DNA of 11,236 nucleotides from an uncultured Hyphomicrobiales bacterium (lineage in GTDB: Bacteria; Pseudomonadota; Alphaproteobacteria; Rhizobiales; Beijerinckiaceae): positions 1 through 11,236 of the forward strand of contig CAIVAX010000382.1 in NCBI GenBank assembly GCA_903903935.1, in the 5' to 3' direction. Position numbers and translations under genes: made by a program. Under the pieces are notes generated by a model. That model made no database searches, was not told the DNA's origin, and was given only the letters and a program-made list of their open reading frames with translations. Below are positions 1 through 7,900 of this stretch, piece by piece (position 1 is the stretch's first letter; every line of letters starts with the position of its first letter).

Positions 1-1
1 C

Positions 2-553
2 TTTCTCGAAGAGCTTTATTCGCTGATGAAGCAAGCCCCCGTTCTAGGTCTAGCCTGTGTGATTGATCGTCCCGGCTATAATATTCGATATGCAGACAAG
101 CGTGAGCAAAGATGGTTGCTCTGCAAAACGGCCTTCTGCATTGCAACTGAACGAGCTGCCAAATTGGCTCTGTCGCAAGGCAGAAAGCTCCGGATTTTTC
201 CCGAACGATGCAGCAAAGCTGATGACGCTTTATTGAAGACTTATTACTCTGATATGCGCACCATAGGATTGCCTTTTGACCAGTCCAATTCGGACAAATA
301 CCGGCCCTTAAGCCAGCGTGAACTCAAAGCAACCCTTTATGATTTCAAAATGAAACATAAAAGCTCACCTCTCACTCAGCTTGCAGACCTTTATCTCTGG
401 CCCCTGTGTATTGGTGGCTATCACAAAAGCAATCGCACCTATGCGCGCCTCGTTGCAGATGGCAAATTGGTCGAACATAGGCTCGTGCCAGAGGAAATTG
501 ATCTGATGGGCAGCAAATATAGTTGCTTTGAAGGCGTCAGCGTGAGGCCCTAA
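2..553 (+). CDS. DUF3800 domain-containing protein, 5'-truncated by the window edge
   Basis: The reading frame is open to the first bases of the window, so the ATG at 26 is probably internal and the true start lies upstream. The visible 183 residues match the C-terminal two thirds of DUF3800 proteins, as I recall that family. They include a VIDRPG strand near the start and a late SPLTQLADLYLWPLC segment, which is the family's conserved Q-x-AD motif. The N-terminal acidic 'DESG' motif expected of the family would lie outside the window. DUF3800 proteins are widespread in accessory DNA and their biochemical role is not established, although a nuclease-like fold has been suggested. Codon use is visibly AT-richer than in ffh and purH nearby, which would fit an acquired gene. 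A hairpin begins 7 nt after the stop. The family call is fairly safe; no function is claimed. Confidence 0.72.
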   Translation, partial: FLEELYSLMKQAPVLGLACVIDRPGYNIRYADKREQRWLLCKTAFCIATERAAKLALSQGRKLRIFPERCSKADDALLKTYYSDMRTIGLPFDQSNSDKYRPLSQRELKATLYDFKMKHKSSPLTQLADLYLWPLCIGGYHKSNRTYARLVADGKLVEHRLVPEEIDLMGSKYSCFEGVSVRP

Positions 554-559
554 AAGACA

Positions 560-585
560 AAACCCGAACAATACTGTTCGGGTTT
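560..585 (+). terminator. Hairpin terminator after the DUF3800 gene
   Basis: A perfect 11-bp inverted repeat (AAACCCGAACA, loop ATAC, TGTTCGGGTTT) starts 7 nt after the TAA stop. Only three T residues end the right arm and GGCGG follows. It is therefore a strong hairpin with a weak T tract, either an intrinsic terminator of modest strength or an RNA 3'-end protector. Confidence 0.65.
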
Positions 586-674
586 GGCGGCCACACAGGG
601 TGACCTCGTAGGCTAGGCCTGTAAACAATGTAGCTCAGTTTTCGGAAAATTCAATGTCAGCTCCCCCCCTTTCA

Positions 675-703
675 TTGACTCCTCGCCCTTGAGCGCTTAA
701 AAA
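675..703 (+). promoter_or_regulatory. Candidate sigma-70 promoter upstream of ffh
   Basis: TTGACT (675-680) is separated by exactly 17 nt from TAAAAA (698-703), giving 5/6 and 4/6 matches to the housekeeping consensus. Transcription would begin around 710 and leave a leader of about 200 nt before ffh. That leader contains the folded element at 724-828. The motif is plausible but has no independent support. Confidence 0.4.
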
Positions 704-723
704 CTTATCCATTCTCGTCAGAG

Positions 724-828
724 ATGCCTTTTTGAACCCGCCGACCCGCCCGTGAGGCAGGAGGCTCCGTCCGGCAGCGCGATGCGCCCCCGGGCGTATT
801 TTGCTTTGGCGTTCAAACAGATTGGCAT
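724..828 (+). ncRNA. Candidate structured RNA or leader element upstream of ffh (unidentified)
   Basis: Four nested complementary segments stack in order: 724-728 (ATGCC) with 824-828 (GGCAT); 731-737 (TTTGAAC) with 811-817 (GTTCAAA); 740-742 (GCC) with 808-810 (GGC); and 747-752 (CGCCCG) with 791-796 (CGGGCG). A small GCGC/GCGC hairpin (777-787) lies inside. The second and third arms form a 10-bp helix broken only by a CC bulge. The result is a rod-like fold of about 105 nt lying downstream of the candidate promoter. It lacks the 4.5S RNA apical signature and I cannot match it to 6S RNA or a known riboswitch. It may be a 5' leader of ffh or an independent small RNA. Confidence 0.35.
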
Positions 829-907
829 GGCTGCACGAGGGGCTGGCTCATCGGGGGCTAGCTGTTAGGGGCGAGCTCTGGGAGCTGGCTGGCATGAGGA
901 GCGGACC

Positions 908-2508
<1,601 letters not shown>

Positions 2509-2512
<4 letters not shown>

Positions 2513-2637
2513 AATTCCCTCCCGGCTGGCTCATTGGCCTTGCGCTTATGGCTGGTTGGGACGGTGGCTGCAGGCCGCATGAGGGGTCGGGGCCATTGGC
2601 ACAATCTTACGCCCCTCATCTAACCGATCGTGACTGA
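2509..2637 (+). CDS. Possible 42-residue small protein overlapping the ffh stop (ATGA)
   Basis: An ATG at 2509 overlaps the ffh TGA stop as ATGA and opens a 42-codon frame ending at 2635-2637, 25 nt before rpsP. A strong Shine-Dalgarno sequence, GGAGG (2495-2499), sits 9 nt upstream, inside the last ffh codons. The predicted peptide begins [17 protein letters not shown] and has a single Cys near residue 21. It is a short hydrophobic N-terminus followed by a polar, proline-containing tail. This resembles a minimal signal or membrane segment but lacks a proper lipobox. The caveat is that the SD results from codons for the Gly-Gly-Lys end of Ffh and may be coincidental. No homologue is recognised. 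It may be real and translationally coupled, or a chance frame. Confidence 0.3.
2579..2619 (+). promoter_or_regulatory. Inverted repeat between ffh and rpsP
   Basis: ATGAGGGG (2579-2586) is perfectly complementary to CCCCTCAT (2612-2619), with a 25-nt loop, placed 44 nt before the rpsP start. There is no T tract, so it is not a classical terminator. It may be an mRNA structure that sets the ratio of S16 to Ffh, or a 3' end of the upstream message. Confidence 0.35.
2596..2624 (+). promoter_or_regulatory. Candidate internal promoter for rpsP
   Basis: TTGGCA (2596-2601), a 17-nt spacer and TCTAAC (2619-2624) match the housekeeping consensus 5/6 and 4/6. Initiation near 2631 would give a leader of about 32 nt to the rpsP ATG. 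A dedicated promoter would help S16 be made in excess over Ffh. This rests on motif matching only. Confidence 0.3.
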
Positions 2638-2662
2638 TCTCAACTTAAGTAAAGGAAAGAGC

Positions 2663-3025
2663 ATGCCCCTTAAAATTCGTCTCTCGCGCGGTGGCGCCAA
2701 GAAGCGTCCGTTTTATCGCCTTGTCGTTGCCGATTCGCGCATGCCGCGCGATGGCCGCTTCATCGAGCGCATTGGCACTTTCGATCCCTTGAAGAGCAAG
2801 GAAGACGCCACACGCCTGACCGTTGACATTGAAAAGGCTCAGGCCTGGATTGCCAAGGGCGCACAGGCGACAGATCGCGTTGCGCGTTTGTTGGAAAGCG
2901 TTGGCGTTGGCAAGCGCGAAGCGCGCAATAACCCTGAAAAGGCCAAGCCGAAGAAGAAGGCGCAAGAACGCGCCGCTGCAGCTGAAGCTGCGGCCGCTGC
3001 TGCTGCTGAAGCTGCCAGCGCGTGA
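2663..3025 (+). CDS. rpsP: 30S ribosomal protein S16
   Basis: S16 is a primary component of the 30S subunit body and binds 16S rRNA during assembly. The product begins [20 protein letters not shown], the diagnostic S16 N-terminus, and continues through [20 protein letters not shown] and a [16 protein letters not shown] segment. It has 120 residues. The core of about 85 is followed by a lysine-rich stretch and an alanine-glutamate tail encoded by repetitive GCN codons, an extension common in alphaproteobacterial S16. I start at the ATG at 2663, preceded by AAGGAAAG about 3-10 nt upstream. The in-frame GTG at 2630 would add residues absent from the family. It lies between ffh and rimM, in the usual order. 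Confidence 0.98.
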   Translation: MPLKIRLSRGGAKKRPFYRLVVADSRMPRDGRFIERIGTFDPLKSKEDATRLTVDIEKAQAWIAKGAQATDRVARLLESVGVGKREARNNPEKAKPKKKAQERAAAAEAAAAAAAEAASA

Positions 3026-3040
3026 GCCTGACCTGCATCC

Positions 3041-3065
3041 CCTCTGCGCTCTTCGCGCAGAGGAG
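3041..3065 (+). promoter_or_regulatory. Hairpin covering the rimM Shine-Dalgarno sequence
   Basis: CCTCTGCGC (3041-3049), loop TCTTC (3050-3054) and GCGCAGAGG (3055-3063) form a perfect 9-bp GC-rich stem between rpsP and rimM. The rimM Shine-Dalgarno AGGAG (3061-3065) begins inside the right arm. Folding would hide much of the ribosome-binding site. That would let one message make far more S16 than RimM. In E. coli, mRNA folding near the rimM start is known to hold its translation below that of the ribosomal proteins in the operon. Confidence 0.6.
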
Positions 3066-3074
3066 TGCCCAAAC

Positions 3075-3599
3075 ATGACGGCCCGCATTCTTGTGGGCCG
3101 TTTTGGCGCGCCTCATGGCGTGCGCGGCGAAATCCGGCTGAAATCTTTCACCGGTGATCCTATGGCTATTGCCCATTACACAGGCCTTGGCGATGAGAAG
3201 GGGCGCCAGAATTTTCGCATCACAGCCGCCCGCCCCATTAAAGATGATCTGCTAATCGTGCGGTTGAACGGGATTGCCGATCGCGCGGCGGCGCAAGCGC
3301 TGACCAATGTCGATATCTATATGGAACGCGCCAATCTCCCGCAAACTAATGAAGATGAATTCTATCATTCCGATCTCATTGGCCTGACCGCGCAAGCGCA
3401 GGATGGCGCGCCGATTGGCACAATTTTACGTGTGTTGAATTTTGGCGCTGGCGATATTCTAGAAATCCAACCGCAAGAGGGCGAGACGCTCCTGATCGCT
3501 TTCACCAAAGCCCATGTGCCGCACATAGATCTGCAAAGCGGCTGTGTGAGTGTTGTGCCACCTGTGGAGACGGAAGCTAAGGAAGAGCCCGTTCAATAG
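3075..3599 (+). CDS. rimM: Ribosome maturation factor RimM
   Basis: RimM binds the 30S subunit through protein S19 and helps the 3' domain of 16S rRNA mature. The 174 residues fit the family length. The N-terminal RimM domain begins ARILVGRFGAPHGVRGEIRL, with the conserved G-x-x-G-x-H-GVRGE motif. The C-terminal PRC-barrel starts near DEFYHSDLIGL (94-104) and includes the LLIAFTKAHVPHIDL strand region. An acidic tail closes the protein. The ATG at 3075 is chosen because AGGAG lies 9 nt upstream and the family N-terminus aligns there; the frame extends further upstream into rpsP without family similarity. It sits 49 nt after rpsP. trmD and rplS, which usually follow, are absent from this window. 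Confidence 0.96.
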   Translation: MTARILVGRFGAPHGVRGEIRLKSFTGDPMAIAHYTGLGDEKGRQNFRITAARPIKDDLLIVRLNGIADRAAAQALTNVDIYMERANLPQTNEDEFYHSDLIGLTAQAQDGAPIGTILRVLNFGAGDILEIQPQEGETLLIAFTKAHVPHIDLQSGCVSVVPPVETEAKEEPVQ

Positions 3600-3670
3600 G
3601 ACTGACAGCTTTTCATCTGACGCACGATTTGCTTGACGAGAATCTGTTCATTACTCGCCAAACGCAGCCT

Positions 3671-3699
3671 TTGCCATAATCTCAAAGCCCGCTTACCTT
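3671..3699 (+). promoter_or_regulatory. Candidate purH promoter
   Basis: TTGCCA (3671-3676), a 17-nt spacer and TACCTT (3694-3699) lie about 74 nt before the purH ATG, in the 173-nt gap after rimM. A bulged inverted repeat (ATTCGTG 3714-3720 with CACTCGAAT 3738-3746) follows in the would-be leader. Both are weak motif-based calls. No purine or folate riboswitch consensus was recognised. Confidence 0.25.
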
Positions 3700-3772
3700 T
3701 GCGCAGCGAGGCCATTCGTGTTAAGCGCCCGGATAAGCACTCGAATCCCCTGCCTTCTTATCGCGAGCTCCC

Positions 3773-5365
3773 ATGTCCAGCGATCTTCGTCCCCTGACAC
3801 GCGCCCTTTTATCCGTCTCTGATAAGACAGGATTGATTGACTTTGCCCGCGCTTTGAGCGCGCGCGGCATTGAGCTCATCTCAACGGGCGGAACAAGCAA
3901 AGCCATTGCGGATGCGGGATTGAAGGTGATTGATGTGTCAGATCTCACCGGCTTTCCAGAAATGATGGATGGACGGGTGAAGACCCTGCATCCCAAAGTG
4001 CATGGCGGCTTGCTGGCTATTCGCGAAAATCCCGAACATGAAGCCGCTATGCTGGCGCATGACATCAAGCCAATCGATCTATTGGTGGTCAATCTCTATC
4101 CCTTCGAAGCTACCATTGCCAAAGGCGCGGCCTATGATGAGTGCATAGAGAATATCGACATTGGCGGGCCGGCGATGATCCGCGCTGCCGCCAAAAATCA
4201 TGCTGATGTGGCTGTCGTTGTTGATGTCGCTGATTATGCGCCTCTGCTGGCAGCTTTGGATGCCAATCATGGCGCGACCACTCTGGCTCTGCGCAAAACT
4301 CTGGCGCAAAAAGCCTATGCCCGCACCGCTGTCTATGATGCGGCCATCTCCAATTGGTTTGCCAATGAGCTGGGCGATAGCGCGCCCGATTATCGCGCAA
4401 TGGGCGGCAGCTTGTTAGAAAAAATGCGTTATGGTGAAAACCCGCATCAGGCAGCCGGCTTTTACAAAACACCCGAACAGCGCTTTGGTGTCTCAACCGC
4501 GCGGCAAGTGCAGGGCAAGACTCTGTCCTATAATAATGTCAACGACACGGATGCGGCTTTTGAATGTGTCGCGGAATTTGATCCTTCGCGCACCGCCGCA
4601 GTTGCGATTATCAAGCACGCCAATCCTTGCGGTGTTGCAGAAGGCGCCAGCTTGTTGGAGGCCTATGAAAAGGCTCTGCGCTGCGATCCTGTCTCGGCCT
4701 TTGGCGGCATAGTGGCGCTCAACCGTAAGCTTGATGCTGCCGCCGCCGCAGAAATCGTCAAAATCTTCACCGAAGTGATCATCGCGCCCGATGCCGATGA
4801 CGAGGCGATTGCTCTGATTGGTGCCAAGAAAAATCTGCGTCTCTTGCTCACTGGCGGCTTGCCTGATCCGCGCAGCGCAGGCCTCACTCTGCGCACAGTT
4901 GCTGGTGGCTTGCTGGTGCAGGGCCGCGACAATGCGGTTGTCGATGATATGGAGCTCAAAGTCGTCACGCGCCGTGCGCCCAGCGCGCAGGAATTGGCCG
5001 ATCTCACCTTCGCCTTCCGGATCTGCAAACATGTCAAATCCAATGCCATTGTCTATGCCAAACAGGGCGCGACCGTGGGCATTGGCGCAGGCCAGATGAG
5101 CCGAGTCGATTCCTCGCGCATTGCCGCCTGGAAAGCCGCTGAAGCGGCCAAGGCGGCTGGCCTCAGCGAAAGCCTTGCCAATGGCGCGGTTGTCGCCTCG
5201 GACGCCTTCTTCCCCTTTGCCGATGGCCTATTGGCCGCCGCAGAGGCAGGCGCCACCGCTGTAATCCAGCCCGGCGGCTCCATGCGGGATGATGAAGTCA
5301 TCCGCGCAGCCGATGAGGCGGGTCTGGCCATGGTGCTGACCGGGCACCGGCATTTCCGCCACTAA
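3773..5365 (+). CDS. purH: Bifunctional AICAR formyltransferase / IMP cyclohydrolase PurH
   Basis: PurH performs the last two steps of purine synthesis. It formylates AICAR with 10-formyl-tetrahydrofolate and then closes the ring to IMP. The 530 residues match the family length. The N-terminal MGS-like cyclohydrolase domain (about 1-195) carries [25 protein letters not shown] (65-79) and [18 protein letters not shown] (126-143). The transformylase domain follows with MRYGENPHQ (218-226), the KHANPCG motif (281-287) that holds the catalytic Lys-His, SNAIVYAK and the C-terminal [11 protein letters not shown] and [10 protein letters not shown]. All catalytic motifs are intact. The ATG at 3773 fits the family N-terminus, although only a weak GAG precedes it. 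It occupies the place downstream of rimM where trmD would be expected. Confidence 0.98.
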   Translation: MSSDLRPLTRALLSVSDKTGLIDFARALSARGIELISTGGTSKAIADAGLKVIDVSDLTGFPEMMDGRVKTLHPKVHGGLLAIRENPEHEAAMLAHDIKPIDLLVVNLYPFEATIAKGAAYDECIENIDIGGPAMIRAAAKNHADVAVVVDVADYAPLLAALDANHGATTLALRKTLAQKAYARTAVYDAAISNWFANELGDSAPDYRAMGGSLLEKMRYGENPHQAAGFYKTPEQRFGVSTARQVQGKTLSYNNVNDTDAAFECVAEFDPSRTAAVAIIKHANPCGVAEGASLLEAYEKALRCDPVSAFGGIVALNRKLDAAAAAEIVKIFTEVIIAPDADDEAIALIGAKKNLRLLLTGGLPDPRSAGLTLRTVAGGLLVQGRDNAVVDDMELKVVTRRAPSAQELADLTFAFRICKHVKSNAIVYAKQGATVGIGAGQMSRVDSSRIAAWKAAEAAKAAGLSESLANGAVVASDAFFPFADGLLAAAEAGATAVIQPGGSMRDDEVIRAADEAGLAMVLTGHRHFRH

Positions 5366-5507
5366 TAAGGCGCCCTGAAGCTGGGTATAAGCCCCTGACT
5401 GACAGGCTGGCACCAGCCCTGCAATAAAAAGTCGCGTCCGAGACCATTCGGTAAGGAAGCGGAAACCTAGCTTTGTCATTTTGAACAGGTCTCGCGGAAA
5501 ATGGGTA

Positions 5508-5526
5508 CGCATCCAGTTTGGATGCG
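5508..5526 (+). promoter_or_regulatory. Hairpin in the fliJ leader
   Basis: CGCATCCA (5508-5515) pairs perfectly with TGGATGCG (5519-5526) around a 3-nt GTT loop, ending 20 nt before the fliJ Shine-Dalgarno GGAG (5547-5550). No T tract follows. It may end or protect the purH message, or be an operator or leader element of fliJ. Its role is unknown. Confidence 0.35.
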
Positions 5527-5557
5527 ATGAGGTCACGTATGCTTGCGGAGTTTGCGT

Positions 5558-5944
5558 ATGAAATCGCGGGATAGTTTGATACGCCTGAAGCGCTTTCAGG
5601 TTGACGAAAAACGTCGCCGGATGGCGCAGATCGAAGCCATGATCAATGAATTCACACGCATGGCCAATGATCTTGAGCGCGAAATTGCGACCGAAGAACA
5701 GCGCTCGGGCATCAATGACTCAACGCATTTTGCCTATTCGACCTATGCCAGGGCGGCACGCACACGGCGTGACAATGTGATGCAATCTGCCGATGAATTG
5801 CGGGGCCAGCTCGAAGAAGCCCGGCAAAGGCTGGAAGATTCCATTGAAGAATTGGGCAAGGTTCAGTCCCTTGAGGGACGCGAAAAGGCTGGCGAGCCGA
5901 TTGCCAATGCCTCTGTCCAATCCCTGCGGGTGGCTGGCGCCTAA
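5558..5944 (+). CDS. fliJ: Flagellar export protein FliJ (alphaproteobacterial type)
   Basis: FliJ is the stalk-like coiled-coil partner of the FliI ATPase in the flagellar type III export apparatus; it also escorts export chaperones. The 128-residue product is almost wholly helical and charged. It starts MKSRDSLIRLKRFQVDEKRR and continues with an AQIEAMINEF segment, an NDSTHFAYSTYARAARTRRDN centre and a glutamate-rich second helix. This is the pattern I know from alphaproteobacterial FliJ proteins. I start at the ATG at 5558, with GGAG 7 nt upstream, rather than the TTG at 5543. fliI is not adjacent in the window, so this fliJ is separated from its usual partner. sciP lies 1.4 kb away, which fits a cell-cycle and motility theme. 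Confidence 0.85.
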   Translation: MKSRDSLIRLKRFQVDEKRRRMAQIEAMINEFTRMANDLEREIATEEQRSGINDSTHFAYSTYARAARTRRDNVMQSADELRGQLEEARQRLEDSIEELGKVQSLEGREKAGEPIANASVQSLRVAGA

Positions 5945-6166
5945 TCTTTTATCCCTGCCGCAATGGCCCTGTTGAGCAGCGCTGCAAACGCTTGCGCTGA
6001 CTTAGCGGCCGAGTCTGTCATAGACCTGTATCCCCATGGAATGAGGGGCAAGAGGTCAGTTGCAAAAAACAAGAACATCAGTCACCAATGACATATGCGC
6101 GTCACTTTGAGCCCTAGAATTGTCTAGGTTTGTGGTGGCCCATGGCAGAAGGTTCGTGCTCTGGTG

Positions 6167-7225
6167 ATGAAACGTTTTCTAGAGTTTTTCTGGCCCGTCG
6201 TAGGCCTTATTGCTGTCATTTGGTCGGTCCGCCTGCTCTACACCAAGCTTGAGGCAGAGGCCGCGACGGATGAGAGCGTCCGCGCTTTGCTCGATGCTGG
6301 TGATTTATGGTCTGATATTCAGATTATAGCTTCAGGCATAGCCAATAAAATGGCCGCCATTCCGCTACACGCCCTTGCGCTCGCACTGCTGTCAACCTTG
6401 GTCGCTTATGCGGCTTTGGCTTGGTATGATCGCATTGCACTCATTTATCTCAAGCGTGAGCAGAATATATCCTGGCTCTATATTTCAATGTGCTCCTTCG
6501 TCACTTATGCCTTGTCGCATAATATTGGCGCCTCCGTCTTTTCTGGTGGCATGGTGCGCTATCGGGCCTATTCAGCAAAACATCTCACCCCAGCGGAAAT
6601 TGCCGCTCTTGTGGCCTTGTGCTCTTTCACTTTCGCCTTTGGAACAATATTAATGTTGGGGCTGGTGCTCTTGCTGGAGCCGCAAATTCTGGGGCCCCTG
6701 AAATCCTGGTCGCCGATTTTTGCGGTCAGCGAAGGATTGGCGCAGATGGGAGGTGGCGTGCTCTTGCTGCTGTGTGCCATCTATACCATTGGCGCGTGGA
6801 AGGGATTCAAGCCCCTGAAAATTGGTACTTTCGAGCTTTTCTATCCGGGGTTGAATGTGGTGGCGCGCCAATATTTGGCGGCACCGCTGGAATTGATTGG
6901 CGCGGCGGGCATTATCTATTTTGCGCTGCCCAGCGATGGCAATCCGGGTTATGCGATTGTGCTGGGTGCCTTCCTGCTCTCCTTTTCAGCTGGCTTGCTG
7001 TCACAAGTGCCTGGCGGCGTGGGTGTGATGGAGGCTGTGTTTCTGGCGATCATGCCGGGGCTACCGGCCAGTTCGGTGTTTGCCGCTTTATTGGTTTGGC
7101 GCTTGCTCTATCTGATCTTGCCGCTGATCTTTGCGCTACCTGTCATTCTCTTATTCGAGCGCTCGCAATTGGGGCAACTGACGCGCCATTTGCGCGGTCC
7201 CAATTCCAAGACCACGCCACAATAG
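6167..7225 (+). CDS. Flippase-like lysylphosphatidylglycerol synthase transmembrane-domain protein (YbhN/UPF0104 family)
   Basis: The product is a polytopic inner-membrane protein of 352 residues with about eight hydrophobic segments. The best family landmark is SHNIGASVFSGGMVRYRAYS, followed by LTPAEIAALVALCSFTFAFG, typical of the LPG_synthase_TM (PF03706-like) fold that forms the flippase half of MprF. It has no C-terminal aminoacyl-transferase domain. It is therefore a stand-alone member, presumed to move a lipid or lipid-linked substrate across the inner membrane; the substrate cannot be read from sequence. A QVPGGVGVMEAVFLA segment near the C-terminus is also typical. The start is uncertain between the GTG at 6164 and the ATG at 6167, adjacent codons; AGAAGG lies at 6147-6152. 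I prefer ATG. It stands alone between fliJ and the convergent sciP. Confidence 0.85.
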   Translation: MKRFLEFFWPVVGLIAVIWSVRLLYTKLEAEAATDESVRALLDAGDLWSDIQIIASGIANKMAAIPLHALALALLSTLVAYAALAWYDRIALIYLKREQNISWLYISMCSFVTYALSHNIGASVFSGGMVRYRAYSAKHLTPAEIAALVALCSFTFAFGTILMLGLVLLLEPQILGPLKSWSPIFAVSEGLAQMGGGVLLLLCAIYTIGAWKGFKPLKIGTFELFYPGLNVVARQYLAAPLELIGAAGIIYFALPSDGNPGYAIVLGAFLLSFSAGLLSQVPGGVGVMEAVFLAIMPGLPASSVFAALLVWRLLYLILPLIFALPVILLFERSQLGQLTRHLRGPNSKTTPQ

Positions 7226-7257
7226 CTTTGTATTTTGGAAATTGCGACGCTGAGAAA

Positions 7258-7275
7258 CCCCGCCAATTGGCGGGG
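7258..7275 (-). terminator. Intrinsic terminator of sciP, shared with the convergent flippase gene
   Basis: CCCCGCC-AATT-GGCGGGG is a perfect 18-nt palindrome with a 7-bp GC stem and AATT loop. Read on the minus strand it lies about 20 nt after the sciP stop and is followed by TTTC, an intrinsic terminator with a short T tract. On the plus strand it lies 32 nt after the flippase stop, but no T run follows, so termination there would be weaker. Confidence 0.75.
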
Positions 7276-7295
7276 CTGCATCGGTTGCGCAGGTC

Positions 7296-7571
7296 TTACT
7301 GACGATATTGCTGAATGCGCGTGGTGCGCAGACCAGCCAGCCCATGCTGGTCGATCGACATTTGCCAGCTGAGAAATTCATCAACCGTCAGCGTGTAGCG
7401 GCTGCAAGCCTCTTCCAAGGACAAGAGCCCACCGCGCACAGCTGCGACCACTTCCGCCTTGCGGCGAATGACCCAGCGCTTGGTCGACGTTGGCGGAAGA
7501 TCCGCTATGGTCAACGGACTCCCATCTGGTCCGATGACATATTTTACCCGTGGTCTGATCGCCTCGGTCAT
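7296..7571 (-). CDS. sciP: CtrA inhibitor SciP (DUF1153 family)
   Basis: In Caulobacter, SciP is a small helix-turn-helix protein that binds the master regulator CtrA and also DNA. It stops CtrA from activating its promoters after DNA replication. The 91-residue product has the family layout: VKYVIGPDGSPLTIADLP, then RWVIRRKAEVVAAVRGGLLS and EEACSRYTLTVDEFLSWQ, ending GLAGLRTTRIQQYR. The basic IRRK cluster (residues 35-38) and both helices of the HTH region are intact. The ATG at 7571 fits the family length; only a poor purine-rich stretch precedes it. A terminator lies just downstream. ctrA is not in the window. A CtrA-type box lies 56-70 nt upstream of the start, consistent with the known control of sciP by CtrA. 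Confidence 0.93.
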   Translation of the reverse strand: MTEAIRPRVKYVIGPDGSPLTIADLPPTSTKRWVIRRKAEVVAAVRGGLLSLEEACSRYTLTVDEFLSWQMSIDQHGLAGLRTTRIQQYRQ

Positions 7572-7900
7572 CTCTTACTCACAAACTCTACTGACCCAAC
7601 ACTCCCAAGACATTACAGCTGGCAATTTAACATTTGCCTAAGCGGGGCACCGATCCGAGAAAAGAAAAACCTATTAAAAATCATCAGTTTCTTTCCAAAT
7701 GCGTTCACCTATCGGCTATTCCGTTTCCAATCGGCACAATTTTGCCCAATTCGTTAACCACATTCCCGACATCCCGGGTTTGATGCCCTGTTGCAATTGC
7801 GTGAAGAATGAGGTTTGAATTTAGTCAGTTGACGCCAAAGCCCTCTCGCACTCCGTCTTACCGAGCAGCTTCATTTCTCCTCAGGAACAGCAGTCCTTGC
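7572..7900. other. Divergent regulatory region between sciP and mnmA
   Basis: This stretch of about 330 nt has no convincing gene. It is AT-richer than its flanks and holds a CtrA-like box (7627-7641), an isolated TTAACCAC half-site (7754-7761) and an 8-bp palindrome GCAATTGC (7793-7800). The mnmA frame is open from an ATG at 7808, but residues encoded by 7808-7900 do not resemble MnmA, so I treat them as leader. No clear mnmA promoter was found. Confidence 0.55.
7627..7641 (-). promoter_or_regulatory. Candidate CtrA-binding site upstream of sciP
   Basis: The plus strand reads TTAA-N7-CTAA; on the minus strand it is TTAG-N7-TTAA, one mismatch from the CtrA consensus TTAA-N7-TTAA. It lies 56-70 nt upstream of the sciP ATG, a suitable place to overlap a -35 region. 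sciP is a CtrA target in Caulobacter. The motif is short and occurs by chance in AT-rich DNA, so support comes mainly from context. Confidence 0.4.

Larger units (their letters stand above)
586..907 (+). other. Gene-free region upstream of ffh
   Basis: No convincing coding sequence is present in this 322-nt stretch. It holds a candidate sigma-70 promoter (675-703), a nested inverted-repeat fold (724-828) and a GC-rich stretch at 838-892 with three imperfect GGG-N-GCT-N-GCT-like copies. The ffh ribosome-binding site closes it: AGGAG at 897-901, 6 nt before the ATG. The conserved apical motif of bacterial 4.5S SRP RNA (GGTCCGGAAGGAAGCAGCC-like) was looked for and not found. Confidence 0.6.

Noticed and set aside
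365..628. 87-codon minus-strand frame opposite the DUF3800 gene
   Set aside because: It lies antisense to a recognisable family protein, shows no family resemblance and has no convincing ribosome-binding site.
724..828. 4.5S SRP RNA (ffs) next to ffh
   Set aside because: The context is tempting, but the conserved GGAA tetraloop and GCAGCC asymmetric-loop motif are absent.
2630..2662. GTG start adding 11 residues to S16
   Set aside because: S16 conserved sequence begins exactly at the ATG at 2663, which has its own AAGGAAAG.
2823..3074. Longer rimM beginning inside rpsP
   Set aside because: The frame is open upstream, but the residues match no RimM N-terminus; the ATG at 3075 has a proper Shine-Dalgarno and family start.
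3633..3660. TTGACG as a purH -35 element
   Set aside because: No acceptable -10 hexamer occurs at 16-18 nt; the TTGCCA site further down is better.
5387..5420. Intrinsic terminator after purH
   Set aside because: A bulged CAGGCTGG/CCAGCCCTG hairpin exists, but the loop is tiny and it is followed by CAATAAAAAG rather than a T tract.
5963..6091. 42-codon ORF between fliJ and the flippase gene
   Set aside because: It has an ATG but no Shine-Dalgarno, no family resemblance and unremarkable composition; likely chance.
6619..7302. 227-codon plus-strand frame overlapping the flippase gene
   Set aside because: It is a shifted-frame shadow of the membrane protein, whose family motifs lie in the other frame.
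7308..7757. 149-codon plus-strand frame over sciP
   Set aside because: It starts at TTG, lies antisense to the well-conserved SciP and runs through its promoter region.
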